64,000 nt of DNA from Balneolaceae bacterium. GTDB taxonomy: Bacteria > Bacteroidota > Rhodothermia > Balneolales > Balneolaceae. Position 1 is the first letter of the stretch. The number at the start of each line of letters is the position of its first letter. Under the pieces are notes generated by a model, which was not told the origin of the DNA, made no database searches, and was given only the letters and a program-made list of their open reading frames with translations. Position numbers and translations under genes: made by a program. The stretch lies in NCBI GenBank assembly GCA_034521495.1, contig JAXHMK010000004.1, forward strand, positions 186,001 to 250,000. The letters run 5' to 3'. Shown in pieces: positions 27,522 to 37,400 of the stretch.

Positions 27522-28289
27522 ATGTACAGAGTTCAGCTAAAAAATTTCGAAGGTCCTCTTGATCTGCTTCTCTTTTTCATCAAAAGAGATGAGCTGAATA
27601 TCTACGACATTCCCATCTCACACATTACCCACGAATTCCTCGAATATATCCGCCTGATGGAGGAACTGGATCTTGATGTGGCCAGCGAATTCATTTACAT
27701 GGCCAGCATGCTGATGTCCATTAAAGCCAGGATGATGCTTCCGTTTGAAGGCGACGAGGAGGAGGAACTGGATGAGGACGATCCGAGGTACGAGCTGGTA
27801 CAGAAACTGCTGGAATACAAGCGGTATAAGGAGATGGCGGAGAAGATGACCATCATCGACGAAGAAACTCAGAAAAAGTATTACCGTGGATATCCCAAAG
27901 CAGATGAGGTGGAAAAACAAGCTACTGGCGAAGCTCTCAAAGATGTTACCCTTTTTGATTTGATGGGAGCCTTCCGAAAAGTTTTAGCAGATATTAAACG
28001 CCAGCACACCTATCATAAAGTAGAGAAAGTTAGCGTTACAGTAGAGGAGCAGGAAGAATATGTGTTGCAAACACTGCAGGAACATGGACGTCGTTCATTT
28101 ATTGAGATCTGTTTAGAATTAAACAACAAGTCGGTTGTAGTGGTCACATTTCTTGCTATTCTTGAAATGCTCAAAGAACAACAAATAAACCTGTTTATTG
28201 AAAACGATGATCCTACCCAATTTTTTATCGACCTGAAACCGGTGGATGAAATTATCGGTGAGGGCAACAATGTTAGCGAATCAGCATGA
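27522..28289 (+). CDS. scpA: Segregation and condensation protein A
   Basis: 255 residues, the kleisin subunit of the bacterial SMC condensin complex that compacts and helps segregate the chromosome. The N-terminus Y-R-V-Q-L-K-N-F-E-G-P-L-D-L-L-L is diagnostic, followed by I-Y-D-I-P-I-S-H-I-T. A central acidic stretch (D-E-E-E-E-L-D-E-D-D) and a C-terminal winged helix (residues ~180-240, contacting the Smc head) complete the family pattern. The stop overlaps the start of the M28 peptidase gene by ATGA. scpB is not adjacent. Confidence 0.95.
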   Translation: MYRVQLKNFEGPLDLLLFFIKRDELNIYDIPISHITHEFLEYIRLMEELDLDVASEFIYMASMLMSIKARMMLPFEGDEEEELDEDDPRYELVQKLLEYKRYKEMAEKMTIIDEETQKKYYRGYPKADEVEKQATGEALKDVTLFDLMGAFRKVLADIKRQHTYHKVEKVSVTVEEQEEYVLQTLQEHGRRSFIEICLELNNKSVVVVTFLAILEMLKEQQINLFIENDDPTQFFIDLKPVDEIIGEGNNVSESA

Positions 28290-29972
28290 AGTATTTATTT
28301 TTATCCCTGTCTATTCTCATTACAATTCCAACTTTTACAACTGCTCAAACCTACTCAACAGACACAGAAGAACTTACCCGTTATTCTGAGTCGATTACAG
28401 CAGATTTTCTGAAAAAGCATTTAAGCGTTCTGGCCCACGATAGCCTTGGAGGGCGCGATACAGGAACACCCGGTTTAGAGAAAGCAGCTGATTATCTTGC
28501 TGAATTTTATCAATCTATCAAGTTTACAGCCCAAAGGAGAAGATGGCACCTATTTTCAGCCCTTTGAATTAAACGCCACGGTTACTGACAGCCTCGTATA
28601 TAATACATATCGGGCAGATAGCGGCGACACATTGTTTGTCAACCAGAGTGTGGAAGTCAAAAATTCCAACACTGAATTTGTACGGGGTATCGGTGGGGCC
28701 GGGCCTATTGAAGGAGATATAGTATTTGGGGGATTTGGCGTAGATGACTCTTTGAACGGCGTAAGAAACCTGGATGGAGATGCCATCGCCAATAATTGGG
28801 TCTTAATTTTTGAACAGATCCCCTATGTTGTAGATGATGATACGTTGGTCAGCACAAATTACACAGGCAGAGATCGGCTTATCACACTTATCCGGGACTA
28901 CGGAGCCCGAGGTATTTTGTTGATTCCGGATCAGACCGAAAACGAGTTCAATGAAATGGCTGCGATGAATTCTCAAACCATCAGTGTACCTGAGAATCTT
29001 GAACTGGCCTATCGCGGCGGCGGACGGGGTTCCTACACACCACCTTATGCCTACACATTCATCAGCCCGGAATTTGCAGCTGAAATTTTGAACGTTGACA
29101 ATGAGCAGGGATTAGAAGAGCTTAGACAAAATACGGTTGAAAACCTGCAGAATTTTCGTTCTGAAAAAACATCGTATTACCTGGAATACACCCCGTATGA
29201 GGGACAAAAAACGATCGAGACAAATAACGTTCTGGCCTATTTCGAGGGTGCAGATCCCGAATTAAAAGATGAGGTTGTGGTGGTTATGGGCCATTACGAT
29301 CACGTTGGACTCGGATCACCAAACGAAGAGGGTGATTACATCTACAATGGGGCAGATGATAACGGCAGCGGAACGGCAGGACTGATGGCCATTGCCAATA
29401 CATTTCAAGAAGCGGCTCAAGATGGTTACAAGCCCAAACGAAGTATCCTGTTTTTACACGTTTCAGCTGAGGAATCCGGGCTGCTGGGTTCACGTTACTA
29501 TTCCGATCATCCCGTTATTCCAATCGAGCAAACGGTTGCTGCACTCAACACAGATATGATCAGCCGCAGTGATCCTGAACATATTGAAGACGGCAATACC
29601 GATTATGTGTACCTGATTGGCGGAGAAATTATCTCATCACAATTAGACAGCCTGGTTCAGGATGCCAATCAAAAAAGTGTCAACATGACGTTGGACCGCG
29701 GATATAACGACCTGAATGATCCCAACCAGTTTTACCGGCGGAGTGACCACTGGAACTTTGGGCGGTTGCGAGTTCCGTTTGTCTTTTTCTTTACAGGTGT
29801 TCACGAAGATTATCATCAGCCCTCCGATCATATAGAGGACGTGGATTTCGAAAAATTTCCCAGAGTCGTTCAGTTGATTTATAATTCCGCCGTAAACATT
29901 GCGAACTTTGAGGGACGCCCACAGGTGGATAATGAAGAGTTTATTGAGATTACAAGTGAACAGTCACGGTAG
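28286..29972 (+). CDS. Exported M28-family aminopeptidase (one frameshift)
   Basis: About 560 residues with a signal peptide (M-K-Y-L-F-L-S-L, then T-T-A-Q-T). Catalytic and metal residues of M28 peptidases are visible: M-G-H-Y-D-H-V-G (His), G-A-D-D-N-G-S-G (Asp), H-V-S-A-E-E-S-G (Glu-Glu) and N-T-D-M (Asp). A protease-associated insert lies between the N-terminus and the catalytic core. The frame shifts at about 28515-28530: the first frame stops at 28567, and the rest continues in frame from K-P-K-G-E-D-G-T-Y-F. It shares a 4-base ATGA overlap with scpA, so it is translationally coupled. Confidence 0.88.
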
Positions 29973-30008
29973 TGTTACAATCTTTAAAAAAGTATAGTTA
30001 ATCGAGTA

Positions 30009-30060
30009 GCCACAAAAACAGGAAATCACAAAATTATTTGTGTTTTTGTGCTTTTGTGGC
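30009..30060. repeat. Long AT-rich hairpin between M28 peptidase and HPr-kinase-like gene
   Basis: GCCACAAAA at 30009-30017 and TTTTGTGGC at 30052-30060 are perfect complements, and the inner bases (CACAAA, TTTGTG) extend the pairing. It probably terminates the scpA-M28 transcript. The surrounding gap 29973-30144 shows nothing else. Confidence 0.55.
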
Positions 30061-30189
30061 CTCTTCTCAAGTTGGTTATTAAATTGATTTATTGATCCTG
30101 AGACTATGTTAATTTCCTGGTTACTACAGTAGTGAGTAGAATCAGTGATCCAACTTGCTATTCATTTTCATAGCTATTACACTCATCCG

Positions 30190-31041
30190 ATGACTAAGCA
30201 ATCTCGCAATACCATCCCATTTCCACTGGATGACGTTCAAATCCAACAAGTCGATTCTGTCAGTCAAATCCGGGAACCAGCTTACTCCAACAGCTGGATG
30301 AGCATCAGCCCCACCGAATTTTCGATGACGGTAAAGAATGTTGGGAGCTTTTACGCTTGCAATGGCAAACGAATCGAATATTCTCCTGATAAAAAAGCAG
30401 ATGCTGCCTCCCTTGAACTTTACATGAATGGCTCAGTATATGGAGCAATCCTTCATCAGCGCCGGATTCTCCCTCTTCACGGAAGTTCATTCATATACAA
30501 TCAAAAAAGTGTGATGTTCTGCGGAGATTCGGGGGCAGGAAAATCCTCATTAACAACCTCTTTTTGTCTGAACGGTGCCGGCTTTTTAACCGATGATGTG
30601 ACACCCATTCTTTTTGAAGAGGGGAAGCCACATATCTGGCCAAAAACGGGTAAAATCAAATTGTGGGATGACAGCCTTCAGCAATTCAAGAAAAAGAAAA
30701 GTGACCTCACAAAAATTCGTCCCGAAGATGAAAAGTATTATTTCGAGATTGAATCAAATCAAACGGAAGCCTGCCCGTTGAATTCCATTTTGATTCTGCA
30801 GGTTACTGAGGATGATGATGTCTCGTTTGAAAAAGTAGAAAAAGTAGAAGCGTTTTCTTATCTGCACCAGGAGATCTACAGGAGAGAGTACCTGTTTGCG
30901 ATGCCGGAGGCGGAAGCGGCTTATTTGAAGAAAATAAGCTCTATTTGCGAGCAAGTTTCTATTACAAAAGTGCAGCGGCCTCAATCCATCTCAATTGGGA
31001 AAATGCGTGAGATTATTGCAAATCATCTTAAATCGATCTGA
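30190..31041 (+). CDS. HPr-kinase-like serine kinase (possible RiPP tailoring kinase)
   Basis: About 283 residues from the ATG at 30190; an upstream in-frame ATG at 30145 would add 15. The Walker A loop G-D-S-G-A-G-K-S-S is at residues 112-120, followed by F-L-T-D-D-V-T-P-I, the HprK-type D-D region. There is a P-L-H-G-S-S segment just before the loop. The phosphorylase-specific C-terminal helices of true HPr kinase/phosphorylase are not obvious, and no HPr gene is nearby. Stand-alone HprK homologues occur in lasso-peptide clusters, where some phosphorylate the precursor's C-terminal Ser. Two peptide genes ending in Ser lie at 34017-34142 and 44349-44480. This link is inference. Confidence 0.75.
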   Translation: MTKQSRNTIPFPLDDVQIQQVDSVSQIREPAYSNSWMSISPTEFSMTVKNVGSFYACNGKRIEYSPDKKADAASLELYMNGSVYGAILHQRRILPLHGSSFIYNQKSVMFCGDSGAGKSSLTTSFCLNGAGFLTDDVTPILFEEGKPHIWPKTGKIKLWDDSLQQFKKKKSDLTKIRPEDEKYYFEIESNQTEACPLNSILILQVTEDDDVSFEKVEKVEAFSYLHQEIYRREYLFAMPEAEAAYLKKISSICEQVSITKVQRPQSISIGKMREIIANHLKSI

Positions 31042-31951
31042 GAGATGGCTCGACGACCCCATTTAAAAATTGTCGTGTTGTCCAGCGCGCTTTTCGCGTA
31101 GCCATATCTGGCGTTTCTTGTTGGAGAAGGAAGCCTCAATTCCAATTAACGCAATGGGGGCTGATCACGGAAGCTTGTACCGGCGTCGATTTTCTCGTGC
31201 GTGTGCTTCGCTCGACGGGCACTTGGGCAAAAACTGTGCATCCGATTTGTCAAGTTGCAACGCCGGATGGGCAACTAAGGGATGGCTGGATAACTACCCG
31301 GTATTCGATACGGACTCAACGAGCTCCGTCTCCTGACCAGAATCCGTGCTGACGTCCGCGATCGTCGGATTATCCCAAATCGATTTAACTCGCAGCGATT
31401 ACCGACCTCATTATCCTCGATTGCAGGCGTCAACTCCGCCGATTATCGCGCGATGTAAAGCTCCGTAGCCGTAGTGGCAGGATTTGACACCTCGGTTTGC
31501 AGGGGAATCGTCGGGGCTATACTGGGCGCTTGCGAGGATGGCAATGATCACCTTATACGGTTCAACAATCGGCAAAGTCAATGAGGGGCTTGGCCCCGGT
31601 CGAGTTCTGAATAAGTGTTTGTCTGTCCATGACGATGACATTTTTTCTAAAACCGGCATGAAAGGATCCGATCTCAGCCGGTGCACCCGATTGAGTCCTT
31701 CCCGGGGACCACCCTGACCGGAGAGCCCATTTCAGGCGGTCATGTTTGCCAAATAACCCTTCGACTCCTTGCCGCTTATAACTCTTGTGCCATAAAGACT
31801 GATGCTATTTATGTCTGTAGAATCATTTTACTGCTGTAAATATACGGGGTAACTTCTCAGCAACTAATTGATATTTATACAGTTGCAATTAATCGGAGGT
31901 GCCCATACTTCAAAACCGGTCAATCCGTTCCTGAAAAATAAATAGTTCATT
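31042..31951. other. CpG-rich segment without recognisable genes
   Basis: About 0.9 kb that reads unlike its surroundings: frequent CG dinucleotides (CGCGATCG, CCGCCGATTATCGCGCG) up to about 31750, then AT-rich sequence. Short frames exist (31070-31336 plus, 31411-31686 minus, 31484-31717 plus), but none has a recognisable motif or plausible start context. One longer plus frame without a start is open from inside the kinase gene to about 31350. A frameshifted or foreign remnant is possible; I cannot identify it. Confidence 0.3.
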
Positions 31952-33204
31952 TTACTCTCCTAACGGAGACCAATCGGGAAAGTAGGATGAACTCTGGTTA
32001 TCATCTGTGATATTTGTTAATCCGGAGCCATTTGCGTTGATCACGAAAACGTCGTACGAATTCTGGCTCTTCATCCCTGTTTGAATCGAATGCAATCTTA
32101 GTGCCATCCGGCGACCAACTCGGGAAGCGATGTTCTATACTATTATCTGCAACATCTGTAAGGCATTCAATGTTTGAACCATCTGCATCTGCCACGCAAA
32201 TCTCCCAGGATACTTCCGATTCCAAATTACTGCGAAATGCAATTTTACTGCCATCGGGCGACCAGGACGGGTTCCCATAAAAAACCTCAGAATCCCGCAA
32301 TAAATCAGCCCGGCCTGTTCCATTCACATTTATTGTACTTATATATATGGGAATACCACTCTCAACTACATGAAAAGCAATCGTATTGCCATTTGGCGAC
32401 CAATCCGGCCACCACTCGCCGGTGGGAGAATTGGTGACATTCGTTTTTTCGGTTCCGTCTGCATTCATAATAAATATATCTCCCTCACCACCTTGATACG
32501 TATGAGTGATAGGCTATTTGAGATCCATCCGGTGACCAACTGGGAAACTCATTAAAGCGCTGAGGATCGTTTGTTAGATTTTCAAGATTTTCTCCATCGG
32601 CGTCTACCATCCAAATTTGGGATGTTGAAAACCCGCCTCCTTCAGAAACAAACAGAATCTTCATGCCATCCGGCGAAACCGCAACTTTCCAGTAATCGCC
32701 AACACCAAAGTCTGTTATCTGGGTGATGTTCTCTCCATCTGGATCAGATTTGTAGAGGTTTGCCGCTCCGTTCTCGAACCTGGTGAAAACAATTTTATTC
32801 CTGAGTATTCCAATACAATTGATCTCAAAATTAACACTTGCGGTTTCACTTCCTGTTATTTCTATGGATTGTGGATTTTCACTGCTCATTGTACAGTGAT
32901 CTGCTATGTCTGAAATCTCAACACTATACATTCCCGGTTCCAGATTGTTGAATGTTCCAGTGTCATTGGCATCCACATTTTTGGTTCCGCTGCCCTGCAC
33001 AGTCACCCTAAAGGCGGGTGGGTTTTCGTCACCACCAGTTGTTACAATCTGTACTTCCACCGATCCCAATTCAGGGTCAGCATTCGTCGAACTATCACCG
33101 CATGAAATCATTATCCCGGCTGGAACCAACATCAATAACAGTACAGTAAAATAGTGATACCTTTGTCTTCTCTTAGTGGGTTGTAACTTGTTTCGTCGAT
33201 TCAT
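31952..33204 (-). CDS. Lipoprotein with TolB/WD40-like beta-propeller (two frameshifts)
   Basis: The N-terminus has a lipoprotein-type signal (I-M-I-S-C-G). Next come an ~80-residue Ig-like or carboxypeptidase-regulatory-like domain and a beta-propeller of PD40 repeats, each marked F-P-S-W-S-P-D-G-[S/T]-[Q/K]-I-A and N-A-D-G. The chain passes through three frames: 33204 to about 32490, then about 32470 to 32065, then to a stop at 31952 that restores N-G-S-G-L-T-N-I and P-D-W-S-P. About 415 residues in total. Propellers of this kind bind peptidoglycan-associated or surface ligands. Its role beside the surface-protein genes is unknown. Confidence 0.75.
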
Positions 33205-33417
33205 AGGAATTTTTGTTGATTTTTAAACTGAAAAGTTTTTTGGATTTAGAGTCACATTCTGTTTTTAGATGCAACAATTCATCTGCAATTGGCTCATCGT
33301 ATCCGGAAATGGCTTAATCAATAAGCCGGTAAGACTTTCAGGATATTCCGTGAGCTTATTTTTTTTGGATTTGAAAGTTTGAAAAATGCCGGAGAAGTGT
33401 GTTCTCTTGATCAATTC

Positions 33418-33859
33418 TTATTCAACTACTTTCACTTCCAGCTTCGCATAATTCTCTCTTACATCTTCCAGTTGATTCATAAAGAACTCAACCGCCTCAT
33501 CTTTTCTCGCTTCATTTACACTGATGTAGTATGTGGGAGAACCGATTACCACCTGATATTTTAGTTGGCCATCTTCTTTGGCGAGCTGATCTGGCGTTCT
33601 ATTTACGGTATTTCCTCTTGATCCATCGTCTCTGATAACTGTAAGTTCATACGAAGAGGCACCGGACTGTGGATTAAAATAAGCCCGAAAGCCTCCATTC
33701 GATATGTTATACGTTCCATCTGAATTTTCATTAACCGGTACGAACGTCTCAAAGCCAACTTCAAACAGATTTTCACCACCGGAACCAGAGTCACTGGGGC
33801 AGCCATATAACAAAGATTAATAGAATAATAGACAGGAATAGTTTGAACAATTTTTTCAT
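33418..33859 (-). CDS. Small lipoprotein of unknown function (one frameshift)
   Basis: About 145 residues. An ATG at 33859 opens a signal (M-K-K-L-F-K-L-F-L-S-I-I-L-L-I-F). A one-base shift near 33810-33820 then leads into the frame carrying the lipobox L-Y-G-C and the mature sequence S-D-S-G-S-G-G. The mature domain has several alternating beta segments (G-G-F-R-A-Y-F-N-P, Y-Y-I-S-V-N-E) and an amphipathic C-terminal helix. I do not recognise a family. It sits between the propeller lipoprotein and the first RiPP-like peptide. Confidence 0.55.
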
Positions 33860-34016
33860 GAGGATTAGATGCTTTTTAGATGTTGATAACATGAGACCAA
33901 AACCGGCTGTAGAACCAGTTTCTTACCATATCATGCAACAACTGCCCCTGAAAAAGCTCAGATTATTTTCTCTCTCTAAATATTATTGAAGCTCTTGATG
34001 TCAATCTTTTAATACC

Positions 34017-34142
34017 TTACGATTGTTGTCCCGCTTCGGGAGGATTTTGAGGATCCGGCCCCTGCGCTGTATCGCGGCTGATAGACAAGGTTTTGAGCTC
34101 GGGTTTTTTCCAGATTTTACGTGAGTTGGATTGATTTTTCAT
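34017..34142 (-). CDS. Putative RiPP (lasso-type) precursor peptide A, 41 aa
   Basis: A 41-codon ORF from ATG 34142 to TAA 34017. The N-terminal half reads M-K-N, then W11-x-x-P14 inside I-W-K-K-P-E-L, then T-L-S-I-S and T25. The second half is a G-P-D-P and Q/P-rich tail with E36 and a C-terminal Ser41. An aromatic-x-x-P motif, an L-x-x-L-type stretch and a Thr shortly before a Gly-rich core are the usual marks of lasso leaders. If G28 were core residue 1, E36 would be residue 9, a usual ring-closing position. The tail would then be short, and Thr lies at -3 rather than -2, so doubt remains. The paralogue at 44349 supports it as a real gene. Confidence 0.55.
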   Translation of the reverse strand: MKNQSNSRKIWKKPELKTLSISRDTAQGPDPQNPPEAGQQS

Positions 34143-34182
34143 ATCTATTGGTTGTTTTATTTAAAGAATTTCGGTTTCATTC

Positions 34183-34439
34183 AAGCGACCTGACAGCGTA
34201 TCCGGTGCTTTCCCGGATTCCTGTAAGCGTCGCGACAGCATGCAGACTTGCTGCATTTCTCCGCTAACGCTGACAGGAACTCCACGTTGTTTCGTGCGCT
34301 GTCAGGTTGGCTTTGCATTATTTCACTACCGTTTTCATTCGCTCCCAAAGTCGTGAGACCCGTCGGGTTTTCTTTTTTTAAGAAGGTTATCATTATGTTC
34401 GTCTCAAAACTTTTCCACAGCAAACCCGACGGGTCTTTT
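34183..34439 (-). repeat. ~257-bp structured repeat, copy 1
   Basis: Nearly the same sequence recurs at 44522-44777. On the plus strand it has GACCTGACAGCG at the left (from 34187), complementary to CGCTGTCAGG near 34298. An inner pair, GATTCCTGTAAGCG and CGCTGACAGGAACTC, fits inside it. At the right, GACCCGTCGGGTTT (34357-34370) faces its complement at 34422-34435. A minus-strand frame across it is partly conserved between copies (e.g. Q-P-D-S-x-R-N-N-V-E-F-L-S-A-L-A), but its ends differ, so I treat it as a structured repeat. It follows the stop codon of the first giant surface protein. Confidence 0.7.
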
Positions 34440-34450
34440 TGGGGTCGATG

Positions 34451-37400
34451 TTATTTTAGTATTGTCAGTTTCCTCGTCATAATTTGGCTGCCAGCTACCA
34501 GTCTGTACAAATACACCCCGCTTGACAAATTCCTCGCATCAAAGTTAACGGTGTGCCGGCCGGCCGATACTTGTTCATTCACCAGTGTGGCTACATTCCG
34601 TCCAAGCATATCATAGACTTCAAGCCGAACCTCACTGCTCACGGGTAATTGATAACTGATCACTGTTGTAGGGTTGAACGGGTTCGGGTAGTTCTGCGCC
34701 AGGGTGAAGTTATCGGGTGTGGCGCCGAGTTCGGTTAAACCGTCTACGCCAACAGATGCAATTAACAGTTCGAAACGAGGAGTGGAGCCGTCTGACCGCT
34801 CCAAGCGTTCTGACGGCTGGCTTGCTGCCACGTCCAGATCCGCGAAGTCTTCTAAAGACTTCGCGGATCTTTCTTCGCCTGAAACCTCCAAGGTTTCCAA
34901 AACCTTGGAGGTTTGCTCTGGATTAATCTCAAAACTGTACGTTGACCCTTCCCTAAGCTCCATCACTTCACCTGTTTCATTATCCCGCAGAAAGTAACTG
35001 CCGATGAAGGTATGCGATTCGGGGAGATTCCAGTCCATCGTAAACCTGCCGGACTCGGTGGTTTGGATGTCCAGCGGGATTCTGATTTTCTCGTCCATCG
35101 CTGTGGGAAGAGCCTGCAATGCGTAGGGATTGTTTTCCTCATCCAGAGAGTAAAACGACAGATAGTTCTGTGCCAGGCCTGCTGAACTTAGTTTCGGAGC
35201 ATCGATCAAATCGGACCCTGTGGAGGCTTCATCATCAAACAGAATACGGGTAGTGTTGGTGAAGGATGTTTTCTGCTGATCTTCGCTGTTCACATTCATC
35301 GTGATCAGGAAGCGGTCTGACGGCTCGTCGTCTTTAAAGTATCCGTTTACATCCGCTTCCACATACGTACCGGCCGGAAGTTCCATGCTGTTATTTGCAT
35401 CCGTGAGCCGCAGCCAGATCGACTGGAACGGGGCGATCACCACATCATCACCGCCGTCACAGCTCAGGTTCATATAATCTCCGTTGCCATCGTTGGCTGC
35501 CGGATTCCAGAAATAGGCGTTTTTTGGAATATTGTTTAGATCCGCTTCGCACAGATCTATCGCAATCGGGTAAGGATTTCCCCACAGATAGAAACTGTCT
35601 TCCGTTTCCTGCTGATCGGGGTCGTAAAAAAAGCTCTCTTCATAACTTCCATCCAGGTTGAGCCAGTTGCCGGTGGAGCTGGTCAGCGTTTTGGGGAATC
35701 CATCATCCGAACCGTTGTTGTCATCGTCACCATACACATACGCGATGACTGCATCCCCAGTATTCAATTCAGCATCATCATTTTCCACCGGCTCCCACAC
35801 ATACTCTTCCTGGTTTAGCTGTTTGAATATTGGCAAAGTCCGCTCCCGGGCTGTCTGAACCGGGAAATCCCTGCGTCCAGATCGGCTCAAAAAGATCTCC
35901 TACGGTTTCTCCGTCCGCCGGCGAGCTCAAAAATCTCCAGCCCTCTCCCTCGTAGCTTAAATTGACACTTGTAGCGGCTACATCCAGGCTCATCGTGTAG
36001 GAGTCTTCGCTGGTGTTTCCACCGGCATCTTTGATGGAAAACTGGAAACTGTCGTAGCCATACCCGTACTCTTCTGAAGATGGCGTGTAAATCAATTGTT
36101 CATTATCAATATTGCCGACGGAAATTTCATCGCTTGTGGACACCTCACCGCCGTCCAGTTCCAGAACTCCATTGAACCCGCTCATGTCCTCGATAATCAC
36201 AATGTAATTGTTGTCCGTTACTCCAAAATCGGCGGGACTGAATGTGTAGGATTGGTTATTCGCAACCAGAATGCGGTTATCAGACGCTTCTGGTTGATCC
36301 AGGGTGGTAAAACTGAAGGTTTCACTCCAGTCTCCCGCGCCACCCGTATTTACGCCGCGTACGCGCCAGTAATACATCGTTGAGAAGTCCAGTTCTGTAG
36401 TCGTTTGAAATTCGGTATCTGTAATTTCACTTTCGTTAATCACGGGATCGGAAAAATCGCCGTTGGGCGATACGACCAGGTCGTAGGTATCGGCTCCATC
36501 GGCCTGGTTCCATTCAAAGAGTGGCCTCAACGGAACGTCCTCAGCTTCATCAGCCGGATCGGTCAGAATCACAATCTCAGAGCTTTCGGGAATCGTGGAA
36601 AAACTAAAAACCTCGCTCCATTCTCCGCTTCCCGCTTCATTCAATCCCTGAACCTTCCAGTAATAGGTCGTAGAATTTTCCAGATTGTTTGGCGGCTCAT
36701 AGGTATTGTTTACGTTGTCAGACTCATCAATTAAAAAATCAGAAAAATCATTATTCTCAGAAATGATCAAGCGGTAGTTCGTAACTGTTTCATCAGGCTC
36801 CCAGGTAAACTCAGGAGAAAGACTTACGTTCACAGCTTCATCTTCCGGTGCAGTTAATACAATTGGGTCCGGCGGTAAAAGGGGCTCGCCCTGGAATTCG
36901 TAGGCGCCCATATCAACCGTTCCGCCATCGTAGATACGGTCGTTGCCGGCAAAGTCGGTGGTCATTCCTTCAGCATCCCCGCCGGACTCGTAGGGAGCGT
37001 TGGTTCCCGCGTTGATGGCCGGACTAACATGTTGCAGAGTATAGTCGCCGTTGACGGGATCAGCAAAGATTGGATCAAGGTCTGAACAACTATTACAAAC
37101 CAAAGTGCCCTCTCTAACGACATCATCCGCCCCCCCAACATTCAGGATAGAATTTTTGATATCGGTTGTTGCATCTTCACCGTTGAAAAATTCATTCGCT
37201 TCATCTTCTGCCGAATTTCCCCAAAAGATTGAATTTACAATCCTCATATCGCCATTGCTAAAAATTGCACCCCCTATCCCATTCTCTGCACTATTATTAA
37301 CGACCGTTGCATTAATTAATATAACATCACTATCTCCGATAGACAGGGCACCGCCGGCGGCTCCACTGCCTAATGCGCTGTTATCAACAAAAACAGCATT

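Noticed and set aside
30190-31041. True HPr kinase/phosphorylase of carbon catabolite control
   Set aside because: No HPr or PTS gene nearby, the C-terminal phosphorylase signature is not evident, and the protein is of the stand-alone kind seen in RiPP clusters.
34181-34423. Small protein ORF on the minus strand, with a counterpart at 44516-44731
   Set aside because: The peptide similarity follows conserved complementary stems, the two ends do not match between copies, and start contexts differ. It is better read as a structured repeat than as a gene.
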